From the NCBI RefSeq assembly GCF_003259615.1, contig NZ_QLLR01000015.1, positions 1 to 64,000 of the forward strand: 64,000 bases of DNA, read 5' to 3'. The position numbers and the translations under genes are program-made. This document shows positions 8,402 to 16,443 of this stretch, one piece after another. The stretch's first letter is position 1, and each line of letters begins with the position of its first letter. The stretch comes from Pedobacter cryoconitis. GTDB taxonomy: Bacteria > Bacteroidota > Bacteroidia > Sphingobacteriales > Sphingobacteriaceae. A model generated the notes under the pieces. The model did no database searches. It was given only the letters and a program-made list of their open reading frames with translations, and was not told where the DNA came from.

Positions 8402-10885
8402 ATGAAGAAACTATTATTTTCCTTACTATTCCTGTTTGCTGCAAACTTTGTCTTTGGACAGCAGTTTATCCTTAAAGGTGTTACCTCTGACAAGCAAAAC
8501 AACACCCTTCCCTTTACCAGTATTTATATTCAGGGCACCACGAAAGCTACTTCTGCCAATACCAACGGGGAGTATCAGTTCAAACTTGAAAAAGGCCGTT
8601 ACACCTTGATTTTCAAAGCTGTAGGCTACAACCAGCTTATTAAACAAATAGACATCAGTGCAGATATGAATCTGTCTGTCGTCATGGAGGCCGAAGTATA
8701 CCAGCTTAAAGATGTCGTGATCAAAGCAAACTCAGAAGATCCGGCCTACGAAATCATCAGAAATGCCATCAAAAAACGTAAGCAGCACCTTACTGAAGTA
8801 AAAGCTTTCTCTTGCGATACCTATATCAAAGGCGTAACCAAACTTAGAAATGCTCCTAAGAAATTTATGGGCAGAAATGTACAGGAAGATTTTAAAAACA
8901 TAGGGCTGGACTCTGGTAAAAGAGGGATAATTTATCTTTCTGAATCGGTTTCCAAATTCAACTTCCAGCAGCCGGGGAAAATCAATGAAGAAATGATTTC
9001 TTCAAAAGTAAGTGGCAACAGCAATGGTTTTAGCTTTAACCAGGCTACAGACTTTCTGATTAGTTTTTATAAAAACACAATTGACATTAAAGAATTGAGC
9101 AATGTAGGTTTTGTATCCCCTATAGCTGATAACGCGATGTTATTTTATCGCTATAAATTCATCGGGACCTTTAGAGAAGGCAATGACTGGATTAACAAAA
9201 TACAGGTAATTTCCCGTCGTAAGTATGACCAGGTTTTCAATGGTTATATCTATATCATTGATGATAGCTGGCGCATTCACAGTACAGACCTTGCGATCAC
9301 TAATAATTCGATTATTGAGGGAATTGATACCCTGCATATCAAACAGCAATTTATTCCGGTCAATGCTGATCAATGGATGCTGGCCAGCCAGCGCTATGAC
9401 TATACAGGTGGTCTGCTTGGCTTCAAATTTATGGGTACTTACACAGGCGTATTCAACAATTATAATATTGATCCGAATTTCCCGCCAAAATTCTTTACCA
9501 ACAGGGTGATGAAAGTTAATGCCGATGCCAATAAAAAAGACTCGACGTATTGGGCAGCTGTCCGTCCGATGTTGCTGACTCCCGATGAACGCAAAGACTA
9601 TGTGAAAAAAGACAGTATCAAACTGGCGCACAGTTCCGACCAGTACCGTGATTCAATTGATAGAAAAGAGAATAAATTTAAACCTTTAAAGGCACTATTG
9701 TTAGGCTACAGACATCAAAACACGAAAGCAAAAGAATATTGGGGAATAAGCGGACCGCTTTTCAGCATCAATTACAATACCATAGAAGGCTGGATCTATA
9801 ATCCTAAATTAACCTATAGAAAAACGCTGAAAGACAGTACTTCGCTGGTCATGCAACTGAATCCGCGTTACGGCTTTGAAAATCAGACATTAAGTGCGAA
9901 TGCGAGTTTGAGCTACAGGTACGATACTAAACACAATGCCTATACTGGAATTCGCGGAGGAACAAGTTATGCCGATTTCAATACGAATTACGATGCGATC
10001 CCTGCCCTGTTTAATACCATAAGTACTTTATTTGATAAGAATAACATCTTAAAATTATACAAAAAAGATTTTGTGAATATCAATTCTGGCAGAGAACTGA
10101 GTAATGGATTATATCTTTCGGGTAGCCTGGAGTATGCTAACAGGACTCCACTTCTGAACACCTCTTTCCGCACGATTAAAGACTTTCCTGATAAAGAATT
10201 CACCGCAAATAACCCATATCCTACTACAGGTAATGATTATGCCTTTGTAGCTAATAAAGCACTTACCCTTGCTGTAACGCTGAATATCACCTTTGCACAA
10301 AGTTATATAGAACGCCCTGATTTCAAGATCAGACAAGGTTCTGTCTATCCAAAACTTCAGCTGGATTACCGTAAAGGGATAAAAGGTCTGTTAAATTCGG
10401 ATATAGATTATGATTATATAGGTGCCCGTGTCTTTGATTCAAACAAAAGGCTAGGTATGATCGGTACTTTCAGGTATAGCCTTGCAGCAGGTAAATTCCT
10501 CAACAGGGACAAAATGTATTATATGGATTTCAAACATTTTGCGGGTAGCAATATCGTAGTCTACACTCAATTTACTGATGGTTATATGTTACTTAGCCCT
10601 TATGAATTCAGTACAGGAAAGGAGTTCCTGGAGGGACATTTCGAACATAATTTTGGTGGCCTTTTTCTAAGTAAAATCCCGCTGTTTAAAAAGTTGAAAT
10701 TACAGGAAGTTGCCGGTGTAAATTACCTGACTTCTGATGTGATCAAAAATTATACGGAAGTTTATGTGGGTGTGCAGCGATTCGGGTTAAGGTTAAACTT
10801 TGTTAAAGCTTTTAATTATGAGAATGTAAGTGCTTCAAAGGAGAATCAAAGTACTACAGGGTTCAGAATATCGGCGGCATTCTAA
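8402..10885 (+). CDS. DUF5686 family outer-membrane-type protein with carboxypeptidase-regulatory-like domain
   Basis: The 827-residue product has a signal peptide (MKKLLFSLLFLFAANFVFGQ), a carboxypeptidase-D regulatory-like beta-sandwich (about 21-105, KGVTSDKQNNTLPFTSIYI to VVMEAEVYQLKDVVI) and a long DUF5686 region. The second half shows the alternating aromatic/polar strands expected of an outer-membrane beta-barrel and ends in a strand terminating in Phe (TTGFRISAAF). DUF5686 proteins are widespread in Bacteroidota and lack a defined function; involvement in envelope or surface processes is only a guess. The gene stands alone, flanked by terminators. Confidence 0.85.
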   Translation: MKKLLFSLLFLFAANFVFGQQFILKGVTSDKQNNTLPFTSIYIQGTTKATSANTNGEYQFKLEKGRYTLIFKAVGYNQLIKQIDISADMNLSVVMEAEVYQLKDVVIKANSEDPAYEIIRNAIKKRKQHLTEVKAFSCDTYIKGVTKLRNAPKKFMGRNVQEDFKNIGLDSGKRGIIYLSESVSKFNFQQPGKINEEMISSKVSGNSNGFSFNQATDFLISFYKNTIDIKELSNVGFVSPIADNAMLFYRYKFIGTFREGNDWINKIQVISRRKYDQVFNGYIYIIDDSWRIHSTDLAITNNSIIEGIDTLHIKQQFIPVNADQWMLASQRYDYTGGLLGFKFMGTYTGVFNNYNIDPNFPPKFFTNRVMKVNADANKKDSTYWAAVRPMLLTPDERKDYVKKDSIKLAHSSDQYRDSIDRKENKFKPLKALLLGYRHQNTKAKEYWGISGPLFSINYNTIEGWIYNPKLTYRKTLKDSTSLVMQLNPRYGFENQTLSANASLSYRYDTKHNAYTGIRGGTSYADFNTNYDAIPALFNTISTLFDKNNILKLYKKDFVNINSGRELSNGLYLSGSLEYANRTPLLNTSFRTIKDFPDKEFTANNPYPTTGNDYAFVANKALTLAVTLNITFAQSYIERPDFKIRQGSVYPKLQLDYRKGIKGLLNSDIDYDYIGARVFDSNKRLGMIGTFRYSLAAGKFLNRDKMYYMDFKHFAGSNIVVYTQFTDGYMLLSPYEFSTGKEFLEGHFEHNFGGLFLSKIPLFKKLKLQEVAGVNYLTSDVIKNYTEVYVGVQRFGLRLNFVKAFNYENVSASKENQSTTGFRISAAF

Positions 10886-10960
10886 ACCGGCCATAAACAA
10901 ACTGATTACAAAATCAATTAAAATCTGATTATATACCAATTGGATATTTGATATGATTTA

Positions 10961-11003
10961 AAAAGAGGTTGATCATTTTTCAATTAATGATACAACCTCT
11001 TTT
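10961..11003. terminator. Bidirectional terminator between convergent genes
   Basis: AAAAGAGGTTG (10961-10971) pairs perfectly with CAACCTCTTTT (10993-11003), and ATCAT/ATGAT extends the stem past a one-base bulge. The A-run and T-run on the two sides allow termination of both the DUF5686 gene and the converging glycosyltransferase gene. Confidence 0.85.
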
Positions 11004-11044
11004 GCATTAAAAAATATTGGCATCCAGTTCAGTATAAATATTAA

Positions 11045-12280
11045 TTACAATTTTTTAACCACAAATTTGCGCTTTGGACCAGTATAATTTAAACATGAAT
11101 CCTCTAATTTAAGAACGCCAAGTTTTACCAGTGTAAAGTCAACTACCCATCGGTTTATTAAATACATTCTACCAGGTGAACCTGCGTATGTTATGGGTGA
11201 GGTTGTCAGCGAATCAGGATGAAACCTTCTGATATATAAGAATTCATCAATATTTTCAATCTTATTCAATTTGAAATAGCAATAATATAAAAACTTGCTA
11301 TCATTGGCGAAAATCTTATCCTCTGATAGTCTATTGCAATAATAAAACATATTCCTTTCAATAGCAGAAGAGGGATGAAGAAGGGCGTGAGCAGGCCCAT
11401 TTTCCAAAGCATTAATGACATCTTTCGGATACCTGATAGCTTGTATGGTTCTATTAAAATAATCCATTTTAACTTCATGAGAACCACATAAGGGGATATT
11501 TCTTTTAGTCATAAATGCTGAAAGCCGTTCAAATCTATCCGCACAGGGAATATCGTCGGAATCCTGAAAAAACACAAATTTAGCTCTGCCCTGATTTACT
11601 AACCAGTTACGTATAACATAAGGTCCAACTGGATTAGACTTAAAAGAATAAAAGGATACATTGGGATATTTATGCCGAAACCCTAATTCTTGTCCAACGG
11701 TAAGCTGATCTATTCCAATAAATACATCGACATTTTTGAACTTATTTAAGAATACCATCAAATTACGCAAATAAGATATTTCACCTCTATGTGGAACAAC
11801 CACATCGCAATGGATAACGTCAGAAAGTTCAATAGTTTCAAATGGAATCTGCCGGACAATAATCCTATATAAATTTGAATTACCATTGCCAATGTAATTT
11901 AACAACTCAAATAGTAAATTTCTGGAAAGGAGTTCAATTTGGTTGTACGTGTTGATTATCTTTTTGAAATGATGAAAATTACAGCTAAATGAATAAATAA
12001 ACTCATCACTGCTTACCTGATAAAGCGGAGCCTCTTTTCTTTGTGTAAGTATTACAAATGTATTTTGATCGTTATCAAAAAAAGCTTCTAATGACTTAGT
12101 AAGCTTATTCATCTCTGGTTTAAAAACATCCAATGGAGGATCAAATTTCAGGCACAAAATATAATCAAAGTCTTGTTCTAAAAATTCAAAACTCAAAACC
12201 ATCATATCATAACGGGTTATCATTTCATTCTTTTTCCAAAGAATAAAATGATAGTGCCTGTAATCATCAACTAGTCTCAT
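11045..12280 (-). CDS. GT2-like (GT-A fold) glycosyltransferase
   Basis: The 411-residue protein has an unusual N-terminal region (1-150) without recognised motifs, followed by a GT-A domain: DVVVPHRGEISYLRNL (159-174) opens the nucleotide-binding fold, QDSDD (239-243) is the metal/nucleotide DxD motif, SEDKIFANDSKF (319-330) fits the acceptor/base region and IRRFHPDSLTT (350-360) the usual C-terminal loop. There is no signal peptide or TM segment, so it acts in the cytoplasm. It follows the ATP-grasp gene by 39 bases and is divergent from a C39 peptidase and peptide-maturation genes. A GT2 beside a double-glycine peptide recalls the glycocin clusters of Firmicutes (SunS type), but a polysaccharide role cannot be excluded. 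Donor and acceptor are unknown. Confidence 0.8.
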   Translation of the reverse strand: MRLVDDYRHYHFILWKKNEMITRYDMMVLSFEFLEQDFDYILCLKFDPPLDVFKPEMNKLTKSLEAFFDNDQNTFVILTQRKEAPLYQVSSDEFIYSFSCNFHHFKKIINTYNQIELLSRNLLFELLNYIGNGNSNLYRIIVRQIPFETIELSDVIHCDVVVPHRGEISYLRNLMVFLNKFKNVDVFIGIDQLTVGQELGFRHKYPNVSFYSFKSNPVGPYVIRNWLVNQGRAKFVFFQDSDDIPCADRFERLSAFMTKRNIPLCGSHEVKMDYFNRTIQAIRYPKDVINALENGPAHALLHPSSAIERNMFYYCNRLSEDKIFANDSKFLYYCYFKLNKIENIDEFLYIRRFHPDSLTTSPITYAGSPGRMYLINRWVVDFTLVKLGVLKLEDSCLNYTGPKRKFVVKKL

Positions 12281-12319
12281 AATTTATAGAATTAAAAATA
12301 AATCCATCAGCTAATAGCA

Positions 12320-13570
12320 TTATATGATGATGTACGATTGCTCATTTATTAACTTCATTATCTGACTACGACATCTGTTTTTTTTGCATTCATCATCCAG
12401 TTGCTGCACTTCTTTATACTGATCTTCTGTAAATAAGGTGTGTTCAGCAAGATGTATAATGCGGTTTCCCTTAAATTGCTCCTTTGCTCCTTCTTGTAGT
12501 TCCCGGTTAGTAACAATATAAAATGTTTCTGCAAAATTTGCCAGCTGCATATAGTCAATAAGCTGAATAATATGAAATTCTGTTTTTTCATCCAAATAGA
12601 TATAAACGACCTTAACCCGGCCTTTTGCTTGGAAAATGGACTGTATATGTTCATCATTTAATATTGAAATGTAATAGGAAAACTCTTCTAAATATGGGAA
12701 CGTTTCCATCAATGTACTTTCGACAGCTGTTATGGATATTCCGTATTTATTTCTGAAATAAGTATAAAGTAAGGCACAAATAATAGATCCGAGCGGTGGG
12801 TTGTCAACGTATCCTGTCGTTTGAAATCCCGTTTGAAATATAGGATGAAACCCTGTAAAGTTGGCTTCAATAACATATAATTTCCCTCTGGCAGTAAGCC
12901 CAACGTCCCACCCAATTAAAGTTCCTTCCAAAAAAGAATAAGGTAGTTTTTTTAAGATCGAATCTATAAATTCCTGGGGGCGGTCAAAAACGTTTATTTC
13001 ATTGTCGCCACCTATCCTTAGCGTTAGCCCGTATAAAATATCTTTACCGAAAGTATGTATCCTAAACTCTTTATTAAGGTTTAGCCGTTTTTGAATTATC
13101 CATTTTTCATTCTCAAAAGAGTCTACATTCTTATGGTTAAGTAATATCTTTTCGAAATCTGTAGTTTTATCAAAACTGTTCGTTCCACCGGAGCCATGGC
13201 CGAGAGTAGCTTTAATGAAGTAACCTGATTTAACCAGTTGCCTGATATTTGCTACCCAATCCTCCTTTTTCAGAATAGCTGTAAGACTTAATGTTCTTGG
13301 TATACATCCAGGTGCGTAATGATTAAGAATTAAATACTGAATATATTTGTTTTCCGGTCTCCATTTAAATATGTGATGTTCATTTATACCCAATTCATGA
13401 CATAAAGCTTTTACAATAAGTGCCCCAATCCAGCCGGACAAATCCGTCAGTAAAAAAGAATGCGGAGAAAGCTCAAAGGTTTTGCTCACCAGATTGTTTT
13501 TCACAGTATTCAACTTTGAACTGTTGATATTCAGTATTAACTCCTTTAAAAAAACATCTTTTTTTTCCAT
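12320..13570 (-). CDS. ATP-grasp domain protein
   Basis: A 416-residue soluble protein. The ATP-grasp core is visible as FIKATLGHGSGGTNSF (118-133, nucleotide-binding loop), EKWIIQKRL (155-163), EFRIHTF (168-174) and GWDVGLTARGKLYVIEANFTG (220-240), where Glu235 and Asn237 are the probable metal ligands. Such enzymes join a carboxylate to an amine or similar nucleophile through an acyl-phosphate. A separate domain of about 135 residues follows (YISILNDEHIQS onwards) and I do not recognise it. The gene heads a two-gene unit with the glycosyltransferase and is divergent (156 bases) from the C39 peptidase. It could modify the nearby cysteine-rich peptide, or belong to the sugar-transfer-associated ATP-grasp group, which its GT neighbour would also fit. 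Confidence 0.75.
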   Translation of the reverse strand: MEKKDVFLKELILNINSSKLNTVKNNLVSKTFELSPHSFLLTDLSGWIGALIVKALCHELGINEHHIFKWRPENKYIQYLILNHYAPGCIPRTLSLTAILKKEDWVANIRQLVKSGYFIKATLGHGSGGTNSFDKTTDFEKILLNHKNVDSFENEKWIIQKRLNLNKEFRIHTFGKDILYGLTLRIGGDNEINVFDRPQEFIDSILKKLPYSFLEGTLIGWDVGLTARGKLYVIEANFTGFHPIFQTGFQTTGYVDNPPLGSIICALLYTYFRNKYGISITAVESTLMETFPYLEEFSYYISILNDEHIQSIFQAKGRVKVVYIYLDEKTEFHIIQLIDYMQLANFAETFYIVTNRELQEGAKEQFKGNRIIHLAEHTLFTEDQYKEVQQLDDECKKNRCRSQIMKLINEQSYIII

Positions 13571-13726
13571 GAATTGAAATATCGCCAGAGCATCAATTTA
13601 CAGACAATAGGTAACTAAATTCAGGCCATAAGGGACAAAATACATACTTGTGATTTTTGGGTATTCTGCTACAAAACAGGGTTTTTATATTTTGTAAATT
13701 CAGTAGCTCATCAAAAAATTAATCGA

Positions 13727-14152
13727 ATGAGATTGTTTCCATTTTATTTCCAGTCAAGCCAAATGGATTGTGGGCCAACTTGTTTAAAGATGGTCGCAAA
13801 TTATTATGGAAAGATCTTTTGTTTACATCAAATGAAAAATTGGTCAGAAATAATGTATCGGGGTTCATCTATGTTAGATCTAGTGGATTACGCTAACGAT
13901 TTAGGAATCACATCTACGGGATTAAAAATTGAGATAAAACGACTTGGATTGGTTGAACTTCCTGCAATTTTACACTGGGATCAGCATCATTTTGTTGTTT
14001 TATTTAGAATTCAGAATAACTTCTACTTTATCGCAGATCCTGGTATCGGAGTTTTACAGTTTAATGAATTGGATTTTTTAAGTCATTGGCAGAATCAGAA
14101 AAAAGGTGATCAGCGTTTAGGAATATTATTGGCATTATCAGTTATCCACTAA
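13727..14152 (+). CDS. Standalone C39 double-glycine peptidase
   Basis: The 141 residues correspond to the N-terminal peptidase domain of bacteriocin-exporting ABC transporters, without the transporter. The oxyanion Gln12 and nucleophile Cys15 are in SSQMDCGPTCL, the catalytic His88 in HWDQHHFVVL and Asp104 in FIADPGIG, so the active site is complete. The protein ends where the ABC membrane domain would begin (LGILLALSVIH), and only 125 non-coding bases separate it from the next gene, so there is no transporter remnant. C39 enzymes cut after the GG of leader peptides, and such a peptide lies 1.9 kb downstream. Lacking a signal peptide, it would act in the cytosol, possibly with a transporter encoded elsewhere. 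Confidence 0.88.
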   Translation: MRLFPFYFQSSQMDCGPTCLKMVANYYGKIFCLHQMKNWSEIMYRGSSMLDLVDYANDLGITSTGLKIEIKRLGLVELPAILHWDQHHFVVLFRIQNNFYFIADPGIGVLQFNELDFLSHWQNQKKGDQRLGILLALSVIH

Positions 14153-14277
14153 CAATTATGAGGCAGATGGCCGCTAATAAACAGACCTCGTTTTCGTAAA
14201 TTTAATAGGGTGCTAATTAAATTTTAAGCATAGGCTATCGTGCAGAATGAGATAGCATGTAAATTAAAATATATGCT

Positions 14278-15948
14278 ATGAATTTTTTCAAAAGTCTGTT
14301 GGAGCCAGTATCAAATGAGACTGAAATGGCCCATTTAATCATCCGGTTGATCAATGCAAAAATTTCTAAAACAACACTCCAAAAGGAAATCGAGGAACAT
14401 CCTGAGTATCCAAGCCTGCTCAGCATCAGTGATGTTTTCACCAATCACGGTATTGAGAACATTGCTTTAAAAATAGATACATATCAAATTACAGATACAT
14501 CTGGTCCTTTTATAACTCAATTGTATGGTAAAGAAGAGGTGACTTTCTTTTCTGTCGTTAGAGAAAAAAGAAATAACACAGTTGATTATTTCGATCCGGA
14601 AAAACATAATTGGATTACTATTGGCAAAGATGAGTTTGTTAAAAAGATTACCGGAATAGTCTTGTTAGTAGGAAAAGGAGATAGAATTTTTGAAAAAGAC
14701 TATGACAAAAAAATAAAAGCAGAAAAAGAAAAAAGGTTAACCCAATACACTGTAATTTTTTGCATTCCAATTCTCTCAGTTGCTCTGGGTATATTCTATT
14801 GTTTTCAAAATGGTGCAATTATTATTTTTCCGTTCCTATACCTGTTGTTAACTATAATCGGTGGTGGATTAGCAATACTATTAATTTGGTATGAGTTAGA
14901 TAAGCACAATCCCGCACTGAATCAGATTTGCACAGCAGGGAAAAAGATAAATTGTGGATCAATATTACTGTCGGGTGCTGCTAAGATAGCTGGTTTAAGT
15001 TGGAGCTCAATTGGTCTGAGTTATTTCACAGGCTTACTACTATTGTTAATTTTCGGAGGATTAGACAATAAGGATGTTCTATTTATATTGTCATGGGGAA
15101 GTGCGTTGACTTTACCATACCTGATATTTTCCATTTATTATCAGTGGATCATTGTCAAACAATGGTGTATTTTATGTTTAAGTGTTTTGACTGTACTGGG
15201 TTTACAAACAATGGTTTCAACTTTTGCTGGTTGGCATACTATAGCTAACATCGATTCAATTACTCCTGAACGGGTAATCCAACTGTTGTTTGCTTTTGTT
15301 TCTCCATTAATTGTTATCAATGTTTTAATTCCGGCATTACAAAAAGCAAAAGAGGGCAGGAAAAATTTCATCAGCTTACAAAAGCTAAAAAATAGTCCCC
15401 ACCTCTTTAATGCGCTCCTAAAAAAACAAAAAGCAGTAACTGAATTGCCTGAGAACCTGGGTATATTTTTGGGTAATCCCAACGGTAAGTATAAGATCAT
15501 TAAGGTTTGTAATCCTTATTGTGGCCCTTGTGCAGATGCACATCAACAGGTAGAAGAGTTAATGGAGCATAATGAAGATATTCAGCTACAGATATTGTTT
15601 ACTGCAACTAACGACAAAAATGACATCAGAACACCTCCGGTAAAACATTTTTTAGCTTTAGCAGACAAATATGATCAAGAAACCCTAAAACTGGCATTGG
15701 ACGATTGGTACTTTAACGACACTAAAAACTATGATGCTTTCGCTGCAAAATATCCAGTATCTGAGAAATCAGAGTTACAAGATAAAAAAATTGAAATGAT
15801 GAAGAATTGGTGTGACAAAATTAAAATAGAGTTTACGCCTACCTTTTTTATCTCAATAAGTGAAGGTAATAATGACAAACCACCTGCATATTTTCAAATG
15901 CCAGTAACATACACGGTAAATGATCTCAAATACCTTTTTCTAAAATAA
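14278..15948 (+). CDS. C39-like (inactive) / VKOR / thioredoxin fusion, disulfide-forming membrane protein
   Basis: This 556-residue protein combines three parts. Residues 1-135 resemble a C39 peptidase (SLLSISDVFTNHGIENIALKI parallels SMLDLVDYANDLGITSTGLKI in the neighbouring true C39), but the nucleophile Cys is missing and the His position is Thr (VTFFSVV); Asp106 remains. Residues 155-355 form a vitamin K epoxide reductase domain with about five to six TM helices, loop cysteines Cys218/Cys226 and redox pair Cys297-x-x-Cys300 (WCILC). Residues 395-556 are a thioredoxin domain with Cys415-GP-Cys418 and cis-Pro521. Such fusions oxidise cysteines in exported proteins and pass the electrons to quinone. 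Its position just before an eight-cysteine peptide gene makes that peptide the obvious substrate; the dead C39 part may dock the leader. Confidence 0.88.
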   Translation: MNFFKSLLEPVSNETEMAHLIIRLINAKISKTTLQKEIEEHPEYPSLLSISDVFTNHGIENIALKIDTYQITDTSGPFITQLYGKEEVTFFSVVREKRNNTVDYFDPEKHNWITIGKDEFVKKITGIVLLVGKGDRIFEKDYDKKIKAEKEKRLTQYTVIFCIPILSVALGIFYCFQNGAIIIFPFLYLLLTIIGGGLAILLIWYELDKHNPALNQICTAGKKINCGSILLSGAAKIAGLSWSSIGLSYFTGLLLLLIFGGLDNKDVLFILSWGSALTLPYLIFSIYYQWIIVKQWCILCLSVLTVLGLQTMVSTFAGWHTIANIDSITPERVIQLLFAFVSPLIVINVLIPALQKAKEGRKNFISLQKLKNSPHLFNALLKKQKAVTELPENLGIFLGNPNGKYKIIKVCNPYCGPCADAHQQVEELMEHNEDIQLQILFTATNDKNDIRTPPVKHFLALADKYDQETLKLALDDWYFNDTKNYDAFAAKYPVSEKSELQDKKIEMMKNWCDKIKIEFTPTFFISISEGNNDKPPAYFQMPVTYTVNDLKYLFLK

Positions 15949-15949
15949 A

Positions 15950-15972
15950 TATGTACATCAAAATAGTACATA
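15950..15972. promoter_or_regulatory. Short inverted repeat in front of the cysteine-rich peptide gene
   Basis: TATGTAC (15950-15956) and GTACATA (15966-15972) are perfect inverted copies 36 bases before the start codon. It could be an operator or a leader hairpin for the peptide gene; at 7 bp per arm in AT-rich DNA it may be chance. Confidence 0.25.
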
Positions 15973-16007
15973 CTAAATTCCAATTCACATAAATAAATTT
16001 AAACGCT

Positions 16008-16226
16008 ATGAATAATTTAAGGTTAATTAAAGTAAATTTTGCGGCAGCAGAAGTACTTACGAGAGAGCAATTGAAACAAATTGGTGGTGGGGGTCCTCAA
16101 TGCGGATCTTATCCCAATTGCAACACTAATCCGTGTGTTGCAATGTCAGGTCCATGTATAAATAAACCTGGTACATGCGGCAGAACATCTGCGACACAAT
16201 CATGTACATGTGCTGTAGTTTGCTGA
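16008..16226 (+). CDS. Double-glycine-leader, cysteine-rich peptide precursor (putative RiPP/bacteriocin-like)
   Basis: The 72-residue precursor has a leader ending LTREQLKQIGGGG (residues 17-29), the classic double-glycine type cut by C39 peptidases, most likely after Gly27. The core of about 45 residues contains eight cysteines (32, 38, 43, 50, 57, 66, 68, 72), four prolines, many Gly/Ser/Thr/Asn and only one Lys and one Arg. An even cysteine number fits four disulfides. Position supports the call: 59 bases after the VKOR-thioredoxin gene, in a cluster with a C39 peptidase, and closed by a perfect 14-bp terminator of its own. I recognise the leader class, not the core; toxin, signal and surface peptide are all possible. 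Ser and Thr in the core could also accept sugars. Confidence 0.85.
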   Translation: MNNLRLIKVNFAAAEVLTREQLKQIGGGGPQCGSYPNCNTNPCVAMSGPCINKPGTCGRTSATQSCTCAVVC

Positions 16227-16246
16227 TTTTTCATGAAATCTCTAAA

Positions 16247-16297
16247 CAGTAGGTTTCTAGTATTATTATAATTTGCTAGAAACCTACTGCCTTATTT
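16247..16297 (+). terminator. Strong terminator after the peptide gene
   Basis: CAGTAGGTTTCTAG (16247-16260) and CTAGAAACCTACTG (16276-16289) form a perfect 14-bp stem, followed by CCTTATTTTT. It sits 21 bases after the peptide stop and separates the peptide message from the TlpA-like genes. Confidence 0.9.
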
Positions 16298-16443
16298 TTC
16301 ACATAACTTACTTAAGTTCCTTAAATATATATTAAAAAATATATCAATTACATCAGTAAATCGGCAAAATTATTTTTTTTTCAAGAATAAAATAATTTAG
16401 TGTACAACCATAAATTTATTATATAAACTTAAAATTTATAGAC

